64,000 nucleotides of DNA from Cryoendolithus antarcticus (Eukaryota; Ascomycota; Dothideomycetes; Cladosporiales; Cladosporiaceae): contig NAJO01000066.1 in NCBI GenBank assembly GCA_002077065.1, forward strand, positions 1 through 64,000, given 5' to 3'. Every line of letters begins with the position of its first letter. Within the stretch, counting starts at the first letter, position 1. The translations under genes and the position numbers were made by a program. The notes beneath the pieces are model-generated. The model saw only the letters and a list, made by a program, of their open reading frames with translations. It made no database searches and was not told the origin of the DNA. Positions 55,662-64,000 of the stretch are shown in pieces.

Positions 55662-56373
55662 CTATGGACACGGTGGATGGGAGTGACCATGCTCGTGATA
55701 GTAGCACTTTGGCCGCGCCGCTGGGCCTTGTAGCATTATACTTTTCATGAGATCCAGACCTTCGTCCACTAGGTCCTTGGCATAGCACTCGACCGTGTCC
55801 TTGATACCTGGCTGATCAGGAGCGAAGACCTTGAGTAGGGTTGGGTAATGCACGAAGTAGTCCATGCACAGTCTGAAGAGGCCAGTATCCTCCTCTGTAT
55901 TGGCTACGATGGAATACAAGGCGCCCCCAGTCGGACGTGGCAACCGACTGGCAAGGTATCCGAAGAAATTGTCGGCGACGTGGTTTGCGGTCTCCTGATC
56001 TTTCAATCGTCTTGCTAGTGCGTGGATGTGGGTATAAGGGCGCGCAGTTGCTCCATCGGTGGCTGTGGGCGGCAATGCCAGATCGAGTACTCCGTTGTCC
56101 AGGTATTGTAGATATGTCCTGAACGCCAAAGCCTCGTCCAACGGCAGCTCGAGCTCCTTGCGCAGCGGGTCGTAGCTCTCGTGCGTCTTGATCGCAGATT
56201 TGAAGATGTTCGCGGGTGGTCTGAACTCCTCAGGTTGCGAAGAGCTGTATCGATTACCGACAATGACGGTGATCGTATCGCTGCGCTTTTGTGTCACTCC
56301 TACAATCTAACGTTCTGACATCCCGAGCTAGGACTAAGTTCCTACCCTCCCTGCTCGATTCCTGGTCTGTCAT
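55662..56373 (-). CDS. BTB/POZ-like small protein
   Basis: Exons 56373-56346 (nine codons) and 56299-55662 give 221 residues. The 46-base intron (GTAGGA...TGTAG) joins the short first exon, MTDQESSRE, to the main exon, which otherwise lacks an ATG. DTITVIVGNRY...EEFRPPANIFKSAI looks like the first strand and helix of a BTB domain; DEALAFRTYLQYLDNGVLDL, ALARRLKDQETANHVADNFFGYL resembles the rest of the fold and the following helices. Similar proteins are numerous in fungi, with unknown function (some are substrate adaptors). It ends with a His/Pro-rich tail. Confidence 0.65.
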
Positions 56374-56686
56374 CGCTACGCGACGCGAAAGAGCGTCGAT
56401 GCCTCGAGCACAGAAGACTAGGTTCAGCTGGGCCTGGCCGATAGATGTGTGACCGAACTAGACATGGCACAGCGGGCCACCGCATGGGCGTGATATACTC
56501 GTGTCATCACATGCCTCTGTATATACTTGTTAGAGTAAGGCCTCGATGCCTGGGTATGCCAAGTCTTCAGTAAGGCCGGAAAGGATGATAAGCGAGTGAT
56601 GGCGACAATGACAGCGACTGTTGACTCAATCGCCTTACCCAGTAATCCAAAGTCTCCACTCCCGGACGGCGCCACACTAAACTTCC
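56374..56686. other. Short spacer
   Basis: Promoter of the BTB-like gene and 3' end of the next gene on the same strand. No gene seen. Confidence 0.4.
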
Positions 56687-57637
56687 TCAGATCTCCTCAC
56701 CTTCATCATCGCTCACAAACAGCTCAGGATACCCGTTCTCCCCAAGAACCACATGTCTACTCATATTCATGGCCGTAGCCTTCATCGGCGCGCTCTGCGG
56801 TCCCTCCGGCACCTCCCTGTCACAAGGATTGCTTGGCGCCACGCCCACAGGTACCAATGCCCGTGCATTTCCCTTTCCTTTACACTTAGCTCGACCAGCG
56901 GCCTCTTCATCGATGAAGCTGTCTTTCTGCTTCATCGCCTTGTCACTGATCTCGACCTCTACCGCAGGCGCAGGGTATGCTTGCAGCCATATCTCGTTGC
57001 AAAGTCGCACCTTCACCTCATCGAAGACGCTCAGCCTAAGCTTATTGTTCAAGCATTCCCGCAATTCGAGCGCCCGCACCTCAGGCTTCTCAGTGGCCTT
57101 CGCCTTCGCCTGGGGATCTATGGCCAGCTCCTCCACCTCGAACTCTTGCCATGTTCTCCCTGCGCGAAAGGCCCGCTTCGCCCGACTGATGGAAGTGCGA
57201 GCGATGGAGAAGCGGAGTGACATGTCAGGAAAGAGAGCCTGGTAATCTGCCCCCCGACCTGACACCTCTGTCCAATCATCGAGCTCCTCATCCGGGTCGG
57301 CAGCGCCTTGCTGCTGGTCCATACTGGCTTTCCATTGCTTTCGCGTATCGGTGAGGTTGAGGAAGTCGGTCGGACCCGGGCTCTCCCATTCGTAAACCTT
57401 GAGGTAGTGTGGACCGAAAGACATGATGCGTGTGTCCTGATCATTCATGTCCGTTGCTGTGGCGGGGCGGTGTAATAGATCTGAAGGCGTTGCGGCGTTT
57501 GCTTGGACGGAGGAAGCAGATTCGTCGAAGTTTGTGGCATTATCGATGCCGGGAATGAGACCACCAGCCTCCAGTGCCTTCTTTGATTTCTTGATTGTGC
57601 GATGACCTCGGCCTGTTGGTGAAGTTGATGGAGCCAT
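56687..57637 (-). CDS. Hypothetical protein
   Basis: ATG 57637 gives 316 residues in one exon. It starts with a basic segment (GRGHRTIKKSKKALEAGG), continues with a disordered stretch, then a more ordered part: RIMSFGPHYLKVYEWESPGPTDFLNLTDTRKQW, DELDDWTEVSGRG-like acidic residues, RISISRAKRAF-like basic helix and FDEVKVRLCNEIWLQAYPAPAVEVEI. The end is acidic (LFVSDDEGEEI). I recognise no family. The frame extends upstream without another ATG. Composition supports a real gene; function unknown. Confidence 0.6.
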   Translation of the reverse strand: MAPSTSPTGRGHRTIKKSKKALEAGGLIPGIDNATNFDESASSVQANAATPSDLLHRPATATDMNDQDTRIMSFGPHYLKVYEWESPGPTDFLNLTDTRKQWKASMDQQQGAADPDEELDDWTEVSGRGADYQALFPDMSLRFSIARTSISRAKRAFRAGRTWQEFEVEELAIDPQAKAKATEKPEVRALELRECLNNKLRLSVFDEVKVRLCNEIWLQAYPAPAVEVEISDKAMKQKDSFIDEEAAGRAKCKGKGNARALVPVGVAPSNPCDREVPEGPQSAPMKATAMNMSRHVVLGENGYPELFVSDDEGEEI

Positions 57638-58075
57638 ACAAAGCCGTGCTAATGCTGATTGCTGAATTGTAGCTGCGGTCCAATTGATGCTGACCGAAAT
57701 GGCCACGTCCAAATAAGGTACTGTACGAGTGATGGAACATCATAATGAGAAAGCGATGAAATCGTGTTATTGTGGTGATGTGGAAGCAAGAAGACGTGAT
57801 AAACATGAAAGTGGATTAGTGAAGGAAGGTGCGCTCGACATACCTCGACTTTGACGGCAAATAGTGCCTCTCTACGCAGAAACTTGTAGTGCAGCCCGCC
57901 GTTGTGGGTGAGTTTCTCGGACCACCAAATGTCTGGATTCTCCCTTGCATTGCTGTGAGTTATTGCATGGTAACTATGACAGACATCAAAATTCTGCGGA
58001 AAGGCTGCGAGTAAAGTTATGTTGGTGTCGGACTGTTTTGTACCAGTGAGGTGCGGTGGGGTCTGAACGCCGTGA
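57638..58075. other. Spacer
   Basis: Between the hypothetical gene's start and the methyltransferase remnant's end. No gene supported; the ORF at 57649-58242 overlaps the methyltransferase in another frame. Confidence 0.4.
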
Positions 58076-59029
58076 TCACGTCGATAGATGTACGGGAGTG
58101 CTTGCGACTTCTGACGTGGCAGTCTTCGTGAAGCGACCCCAGAGACGTGGCATGAGGTCGTATGGTCTATGGCTATCGTAACCAAGTTCATCGATGGTCC
58201 AAGATCCAGCGTTATTGATGGCCTGCTCAATATTGCAGCCAAGATGGCACCCGCCGACCATAGGCGACCATATCAGATTCCACAGTTCTGTAGTGGTCAG
58301 CGAGGCCGCAAAACAGCAGCAGAGACGCCTACGTTGAACTGAAGCGGTCGGAGCGTTCACGCTCACGCAGTGCTCCCAGAACAGAAGCTGCCCACCAGGC
58401 TTCAGCAGGTTGTGCATATTCGCCGCAGCGATTTAGCAGTCTTGCACTGAACATAGCACCTGCATGCACACGATAGTGTCTACGCTACCGTCTACGATGC
58501 CCAATGCATTCAATTCAGCGGTGTTCTCCAGAGCGGCTTGGATTAGAGTGTACTTGCTTGCCAGCTCAGCATGTGATGCAAGTCTCTCTTTGACGCGTGC
58601 AAGGAGGATACCATTGGATTCAATGCCAATCACGCAAGTGACTCTGGAAGGATCGTAGCGTGACAGCTGATTGCCGTCACCAGTGCCAACCTCCAGAGTG
58701 AAATCACGAGCTAAGCCGACCAGGCGCGGGACTGGAGTGGCTTCTTCCTCGTATTGTGTAGAGTGGTGGCCTCGGCTAGTCAGCGTCCTTGCCTGAGATG
58801 CGTCCTTACGCCGACTGGGTCATGATACCGAGACTTGCATACCAGGCCGCGCAACCTCTCTGCAGTGATCTCGTCTGAAGAAAGCCTGCGTAGTCCAGCT
58901 TCCGTCAGCTAGAGGCCACTCGCTCCGTCGCAAGAGAAGCCACGGGATATGCTGACATTGTAGAGCATGCATAAATACAGGCAACGGCTCGGTGTAGGCT
59001 GCCCAACGGAGACGCAGATCGAATGGCAT
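58076..59029 (-). pseudogene. METTL7-like SAM-dependent methyltransferase with an in-frame stop
   Basis: Exons 59029-58843, 58770-58333 and 58287-58076 would give 278 residues but for TAA 58435-58433 in exon 2. N-terminal helix RWAAYTEPLPVFMHALQ, then the SAM-binding motif LEVGTGDGNQLSRYD, VTCVIGIESNGILLARVKERL, DGSVDTIVCMQVLCSVQDC, then the stop. The same frame continues at once as IAAANMHNLLKPGGQLLFWEH, the next expected block, then LWNLIWSPMVGGCHL and GYDSHRPYDLMPRLWG. One base change (CAA or GAA to TAA) would explain it. The intron 1 acceptor is the second AG after the branch site (CCGAG). It would methylate an unknown small molecule. Confidence 0.7.
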
Positions 59030-59573
59030 GGCCGTAACACTGGGAAGGCGTAGTAGCAGCACACGTTCCTGTATGTGCGAATGAGCGAAGTGGTCGTCAG
59101 TCGACCCTACGGCCTTTTTGAGGCACTTCTGTGCATCATGCAGAGCTGGGGCACAGCATGCTACGGTGTTCCAGCGATGATGGCGCTAGCATTCCCCTGA
59201 GATGCCTGATCGCCTGGCAGCGGTGTTTTGCTGACATGGCGATAGGGCGACATGGTCAAGCAGGCTCTAGCAAGCTGTGACAGGCCACTGCCTCCTCTCT
59301 TCAGGATGTAAGAAAAGTAGGAATCGGCATTCGCCAAGCAATAGCTGTCGTTGATTGGTAGGCTGGAATCTCGATCGATTGTCGATTCCATCACTTTGAA
59401 TCTTGATCCGGCACGCGTCGTTCTCGCGTTGCGCCTGTGCTCAAATTCAATGCCAATGATGACATCGTTATGTTCGTATGCTGTGGGAACACCCCCTTTC
59501 CTTTGCGGTGTATTACCTTGATTGAGAAGGATAGTGTGCAGCGCGTTGTTTGGTTATTTCAAGTATCAGCGAA
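59030..59573. other. Divergent spacer
   Basis: Promoter region of the methyltransferase remnant (-) and of the LSH-like remodeller (+). No gene supported. Confidence 0.4.
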
Positions 59574-62219
59574 ATGTCTTCAGAACCTGGCGAAACCGGC
59601 AGCACGCCACCCACATCGCCAGACTCACGAGAATGGAGCGAAACGATGGCAAAGGAGGAGGCGAAGATGGCGAAGGCGCGTCAGAAGGAAGACGAGAAGC
59701 ACGAGCGCAAGCTAGCTGCAGACCGCGAGAAAGATCTCAAGGGTGGGGCGAAAGCTGTCGACGCCAAGTTCAAGGCACTCGAGTATTTGCTAAGCCAGAG
59801 CAAGCTGTATTCAACGATTATGTTGCAGCAGATGACTAGCCAGGAGGAGGCAGAGACTGCCAAAGACGAGAGGAGCAAGAAGCGCGCTGAGACGAAGGAG
59901 AAGAAGGCCGAGCAAGCTGCGTCGGCAAGTCAGAAGCGGGCAACGCGTGCTGGCGCGGTAGACGTGGGTGGCGAGGAGAAGCCTGAGGAGATCTCTCCTC
60001 AAAAGAAGACTCGCGGAAGCAAGCCAGCTGCGAAGGCTGGCAGAAGTGCCAAGGAAGGCAAAATCTCTGACTACCTCAGCAAGGATGATGTTGCCTCGAA
60101 GGCGCAGAACACTAGCATTTCGGACGCACTCGCGGAAGAGGCCAAGGATGATGTTCAGCCTGGCGACATTGGTATGCAGGACTTGCGATCAGCGAAGCAG
60201 CCAGATACCGTCTCTGGAGGTCTCATGCGAACATACCAATTGGAAGGACTGGAATGGCTCACTTCATTGTATGAGAATGGACTCAACGGTATTCTGGCTG
60301 ACGAGATGGGCTTGGGCAAGACGATTCAGACAATCTCGTTCATTGCATTCCTGCGCGAAAAAGGTATCAACGGACCCTTCCTGATTGCAGCACCACTGAG
60401 CACCACTAGCAATTGGGTGGCGGAGTTCAAGAAGTGGACGCCCTCCATACCGGTCGTTCTCTACCACGGCAGCAAGCAGGAGCGCGAAGAGATCAGGACG
60501 AAACAGTTTCGCAACCCTGGGAGTGACAAGTTCCCCATCATCTGCACCAGCTACGAGATCTGCATGAACGATCGCAAGTTTCTGGGTCATCTCGGTTGGA
60601 AATTCATCATCATTGATGAAGGTCACCGCATCAAGAACATGAATTGTCGACTCATCCGCGAGCTACAATCCTATCAGTCGGCAAACCGCCTACTCATCAC
60701 AGGCACACCACTGCAAAATAATCTCACGGAGTTGTGGTCATTGCTGAACTTCCTCATGCCAAGCATCTTCGACAAGCTGGAATCTTTCGAGTCATGGTTC
60801 GACTTCAGTGCGCTGAAGGAGAAGAACGGATACGAACAAATCTTGTCGGAAGACCGAAGAAAGAACCTCGTAGGGTCTCTGCACGCCATCTTGAAGCCAT
60901 TCCTGCTCCGAAGAGTCAAAGCAGATGTCGAGACTTCGCTACCTAAGAAGCGAGAGTATGTGTTGTATGCGCCACTTACACAGACACAGAAGGAGCTCTA
61001 TCAGGAGATTCTCGAAGGCAACAGCAGAGCATTCCTGGAGAACAAGATGGTCGAGAGCCTCAGTCGTAGCGTAACGCCTATGAGTGTCAGGAGCGTGGGT
61101 CTCAAGCGCAAGGCTGGTGATGGAGCAGCCACACCCAACAAGAGCGCAAAGACAAGTCGAGCCTCGACCCCGGGAAGTACGATCAGTGCCGGCCCACGCT
61201 CTCGGAAAGCCAAGCAACGACAGAAGTACGAAGAAGTCTCGGACGACGAGTACTTCAAGGAGCTCGTAGAAGGACCATCATCTCCGCCATCCTCAGTTCC
61301 AGAAGCAGACGAAGACGAGGAAGCCAGTGCGCGCGCCAAAACCCTGGCCTTAGCGAAACGCGAGATTTCACAGAAGAAGCTTCAGAACCCAATAATGCAA
61401 TTGCGACAATGCTGCAACTCGCCGCACAACTTCTACTACCCTTTCGATCTCGACGACAATACTCCCGTAGACGAAACGCTCGTGACCGAGTCCGGCAAGA
61501 TGCTGCTACTCGATCGCCTACTGCCCGAACTGCTGAGTCGAGGTCACAAAGTCCTGATTTTCTCCCAGTTCAAAACACAGCTCGACCTCCTCGAAACTTA
61601 TTGCAGCGACCTCCGCGGCTGGCCCGTATGTCGCATCGATGGCTCGATAGCGCAGTCGGATCGCCAGGAGCAGATCCTGGACTTCAACGAACCGGACAGT
61701 GACACGAAGATCTTCCTATTGTCGACTCGAGCTGGAGGGCAGGGTATCAACCTGGCGTCTGCTGACACCGTCCTGCTCTTCGACAGTGACTGGAACCCGC
61801 AGCAAGATCTGCAGGCTCAAGATCGTGCTCACCGCATCGGGCAGACGAGGCCAGTCATTGTCTACCGCTTCGCCACGAAAGGCACAGTCGAGCAGATGCT
61901 TCTCGAAAAGGCCGACTCGAAACGTCGACTCGAGAAGCTCGTCATCCAGAAAGGTCGCTTCAAGTCGATGAAGGGCGATGGCGCCAAGATGGAAGACTTC
62001 TCTGAACTCAGACGACTGCTGGAGCAGAATGATGGAGAGTGCATTGACATCGCTGAGGGCAAGGGTCTGCTCAGTGATAAGGATCTAGCGATCCTGACGG
62101 ATCGAAGTCCGGAGGCTTTTGAGCGCGCGGAGAAGGGTATGGACGTTGTGGGGAGTGTGTTCAAGGCTGTGCAGACGAAGACCGATGGGGAGGGGCTGTT
62201 GGAGAGTTTGCAGAAGTAG
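59574..62219 (+). CDS. IRC5: SNF2-family chromatin remodeller, LSH/HELLS type (Irc5/MUS-30)
   Basis: Single exon, 881 residues from ATG 59574. The N-terminal about 200 residues form a charged coiled coil and a Lys-rich disordered region. SNF2 ATPase: LRTYQLEGLEWL-like start (MRTYQLEGLEWL), motif I DEMGLGKTIQ (243-252), APLSTTSNW (Ia), DEGH at 348-351, LITGTPLQNN (III), FLLRRVKADVE. A basic insert (KRKAGDGAATPNKSAK) precedes the second lobe: NSPHNFYYPFD, VLIFSQFKTQLDLLE, CRIDGSI, LSTRAGGQGINL, DSDWNPQQDLQAQDRAHRIGQ. The DEGH box and the CNSPHNF linker fit the LSH/HELLS/DDM1 subfamily, with roles in genome stability and heterochromatin. All helicase motifs are intact. Confidence 0.93.
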   Translation: MSSEPGETGSTPPTSPDSREWSETMAKEEAKMAKARQKEDEKHERKLAADREKDLKGGAKAVDAKFKALEYLLSQSKLYSTIMLQQMTSQEEAETAKDERSKKRAETKEKKAEQAASASQKRATRAGAVDVGGEEKPEEISPQKKTRGSKPAAKAGRSAKEGKISDYLSKDDVASKAQNTSISDALAEEAKDDVQPGDIGMQDLRSAKQPDTVSGGLMRTYQLEGLEWLTSLYENGLNGILADEMGLGKTIQTISFIAFLREKGINGPFLIAAPLSTTSNWVAEFKKWTPSIPVVLYHGSKQEREEIRTKQFRNPGSDKFPIICTSYEICMNDRKFLGHLGWKFIIIDEGHRIKNMNCRLIRELQSYQSANRLLITGTPLQNNLTELWSLLNFLMPSIFDKLESFESWFDFSALKEKNGYEQILSEDRRKNLVGSLHAILKPFLLRRVKADVETSLPKKREYVLYAPLTQTQKELYQEILEGNSRAFLENKMVESLSRSVTPMSVRSVGLKRKAGDGAATPNKSAKTSRASTPGSTISAGPRSRKAKQRQKYEEVSDDEYFKELVEGPSSPPSSVPEADEDEEASARAKTLALAKREISQKKLQNPIMQLRQCCNSPHNFYYPFDLDDNTPVDETLVTESGKMLLLDRLLPELLSRGHKVLIFSQFKTQLDLLETYCSDLRGWPVCRIDGSIAQSDRQEQILDFNEPDSDTKIFLLSTRAGGQGINLASADTVLLFDSDWNPQQDLQAQDRAHRIGQTRPVIVYRFATKGTVEQMLLEKADSKRRLEKLVIQKGRFKSMKGDGAKMEDFSELRRLLEQNDGECIDIAEGKGLLSDKDLAILTDRSPEAFERAEKGMDVVGSVFKAVQTKTDGEGLLESLQK

Positions 62220-62559
62220 GCTGAGAGAAGTACGTGTTATAAGATAGTGACGAGGATGACATTGTAGCATATCGTGCTTCTACCATCTAGCGAGGTTGAC
62301 TCTTGTCCCATGCTGAACGATATCTGCAGTCGCATCAGTGCCCAAATGAGGGCCACTGCTGATCCCTGCTGCCGATCTGTGCATGTGAAAGTGGAGACCT
62401 CTATGTTCATGACATGTGCTCGTTGTAATCTTGCCCTATTGATTCATGTTCAATCTTTTAGGATCTCACATACCACACCGAGCTGAGCAGCGTGTGAGTG
62501 CTCGACGTTTGTCAGGCGACTGACGAGATCACGTCCGGCAGCAACCAGGTACCTCAGCC
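62220..62559. other. Spacer before MED21
   Basis: 3' region of the remodeller gene and MED21 promoter. No gene supported. Confidence 0.4.
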
Positions 62560-63128
62560 ATGGACCGCCTCACGCAGCTCCAAGATACCTTGGACGACGT
62601 ACACCTCACACCCCCGCCATCGCTGTGGCCCAGAGGCTGATGATCTTGTAGCTCATGACCCAAATGTACGCCACCCTGAGCTACATAAACACCAAACACC
62701 CCTACGGCGACTTCCCTTCCCAGCCCTCGCAAGCTCCTCCATCCCATTCAGCCGCCCACGCCTCCTCAGACCACCCCCTTCCCAACGGCTCCCCCGCACC
62801 AAAGACCAACGGCACCGCCGTTATTGATCGTGATGGGGACGACAAGAAAGAGACAAATGGCGGGCACATCCCCGACAGCCCCGAAGTCTTCCAAGAGACC
62901 ATGCGCCGACTAGCGCAGGGTCTGGTGCTACAGGAGCAGAAAGCGGAGATCTTAATCAATAGTCTGCCTGGGCTGGGGAACAGTGAGGCTATGCAGAGGG
63001 AGCGGATAAGGGAGTTGGAGGGGGAGTTGAGGGAGGTGGAGGAGGAGAGGAGAGCGGCGGAGGGGGAAAGGGAACGGTTGGTGGAGATGCTTGGGGAGGT
63101 TGTCATAGGCAGTCGGAGGGTGAGGTGA
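62560..63128 (+). CDS. MED21: Mediator complex subunit 21
   Basis: Exons 62560-62598 and 62652-63128 give 171 residues. The first exon holds only 13 codons, MDRLTQLQDTLDD, and the 53-base intron (GTACAC...TGTAG) joins it to LMTQMYATLSYINTKHPYG, together the Med21 N-terminal signature. A Pro/Ser-rich insert (about 35-75) precedes PEVFQETMRRLAQGLVLQEQKAEILINSLPGLGNSE, and the C-terminal coiled coil (RELEGELREVEEERRAAEGERERL) pairs with MED7. It is an essential small subunit of the Mediator middle module. The intron was missed by simple ORF reading because the second exon alone looks like a gene. Confidence 0.93.
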
Positions 63129-63372
63129 GGGACGTTGGCAAAGACTTCAGGGCGAGTGAAGATGTAGGTTCTGGGGAATTTGAGTGATGAGAAGGAGAGT
63201 AAAGGGATTGGGATGGCACGTGACAGCTGATGTGAAGTCCTTCGCGCCTGCCGCGAGTGTAGAGAGGCTTCGTTGACGCTCAATTGTGTGACTAAAGTGA
63301 CCGCGACATCGCGGGCAGAACGCGCATTCACGACACGCCAATCACTAGTAACGCTATCACCAGTCTCCGGCG

Positions 63373-63873
63373 ATGGCACATCAGACATCATCTCCCAAAT
63401 CCCCGAGCTCAATTCCAACAATGGCCATCTCTACAAGCCCAACACTCTCGAACATGCACCAAATATTCGGCGAGTCTCGCTATAGCGCAAGTTCACAGCC
63501 TCCAACACAGAAGCGCTATGCGAGACCTCCTATCAATGCGTTCGACGAGAGCTTCGCCGCAGCTCTCCATCCCGCCAAGCAACCCAGCGACATCCTGAAC
63601 ACTCCTGACGCGGTGCTCGTCCAACAAGCCGTCAAGTCCGGTGCGTCGAATCCCGCTCGGCCCCGCACAGTCTCCCTCGTCGGCAGCAAGGTCCTGCCAC
63701 AGTCTAAGGCCGCGCCTAGTCTGGCCATATGCGTATGGAACGGAGTCAGCCATACCTCAGAGTACACAAGGCCGGCGGTTGACCTCCTGAAGGAGGTGCT
63801 GGAAGTGAGGTACCCGGCTTTGGGTTCGCCGGGATCCGGTGAGAGATACTTCGAAAGCAATCGCACAGGCTAG
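63373..63873 (+). CDS. ORF near the right edge, probably the 5' part of a larger gene
   Basis: ATG 63373 gives 166 residues to a TAG at 63871-63873. The start is Ser/Pro/Thr-rich (SPKSPSSIPTMAISTSPTLS), then KRYARPPINAFDESFAAALHPAKQPSDIL, KVLPQSKAAPSLAICVWNGVSHTSEYTRPAVDLLKEVLEVRYPALG. A GTGAGA donor-like site occurs at 63840, just after GSPGSG, so the coding sequence may continue past the edge through an intron. No family recognised. Confidence 0.45.
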   Translation: MAHQTSSPKSPSSIPTMAISTSPTLSNMHQIFGESRYSASSQPPTQKRYARPPINAFDESFAAALHPAKQPSDILNTPDAVLVQQAVKSGASNPARPRTVSLVGSKVLPQSKAAPSLAICVWNGVSHTSEYTRPAVDLLKEVLEVRYPALGSPGSGERYFESNRTG

Positions 63874-64000
63874 TCACCAGAAGCGTGATGCGCGCTCTTG
63901 AGGGTGGCCCAATCTGAAAGCCGATGGGTGGAGTCTGGACGCGGTCATGGAAGTCGAAGACGTCTAGGCAGCTGGTGGGCGCCAATGTTGTACAAAAAGT

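Overview
The window is nuclear DNA of a filamentous ascomycete. Genes are split by short introns of about 45-80 bases with GT...AG ends, strands are mixed, coding density is moderate, and the proteins are typical of Pezizomycotina (hybrid histidine kinase, HET domain, TLC ceramide synthase, fungal Mediator subunits, plant cell wall hydrolases). The style of the proteins suggests Dothideomycetes, but I cannot place it more precisely. No rRNA, tRNA or CRISPR array was found.

Layout. 0-12 kb: the 3' end of a pogo/Fot1-like transposase, a broken MFS permease, a large hybrid histidine kinase (-), and two short-chain dehydrogenases. 12-25 kb: glutamine synthetase, a HerA-like ATPase interrupted by an in-frame stop, the SNF1 kinase, a 2-kb gene-free spacer, and a protein that joins half of a zinc cluster to a hydrophobic tail. 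25-35 kb: uncertain small ORFs, a secreted GH43 enzyme, a hypothetical gene, a heavily damaged amino-acid permease, Mediator subunit 1 and a Cys-rich small protein. 36-46 kb: an SDR, a PL3 pectate lyase, an ankyrin-HET gene, mitochondrial mS35, ALG13 and a ceramide synthase. 47-64 kb: a thioredoxin-fold AhpC/TSA-like protein, a four-TM fungal membrane protein, adrenodoxin reductase, L-2-hydroxyglutarate dehydrogenase, a BTB-like protein, a hypothetical gene, a broken methyltransferase, an LSH/HELLS-type remodeller, Mediator subunit 21 and an ORF near the right edge.

The genes do not form an obvious biosynthetic cluster. Loose themes are carbon/nitrogen control and assimilation (SNF1, glutamine synthetase, two dead transporters, GH43, pectate lyase), mitochondrial functions (mS35, adrenodoxin reductase, L2HGDH, one SDR with a presequence) and transcription/chromatin (MED1, MED21, LSH-like remodeller, half-zinc-cluster protein).

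The most striking pattern is gene decay. Four recognisable genes have in-frame stops, two of them with frameshifts as well, while their neighbours are intact. The most unusual intact genes are the putative membrane-anchored half-zinc-cluster protein with a 15-base minisatellite, and the ankyrin-HET gene with eroded HET motifs. Exon boundaries were read by eye from splice signals and reading frame, without transcript or homology searches.
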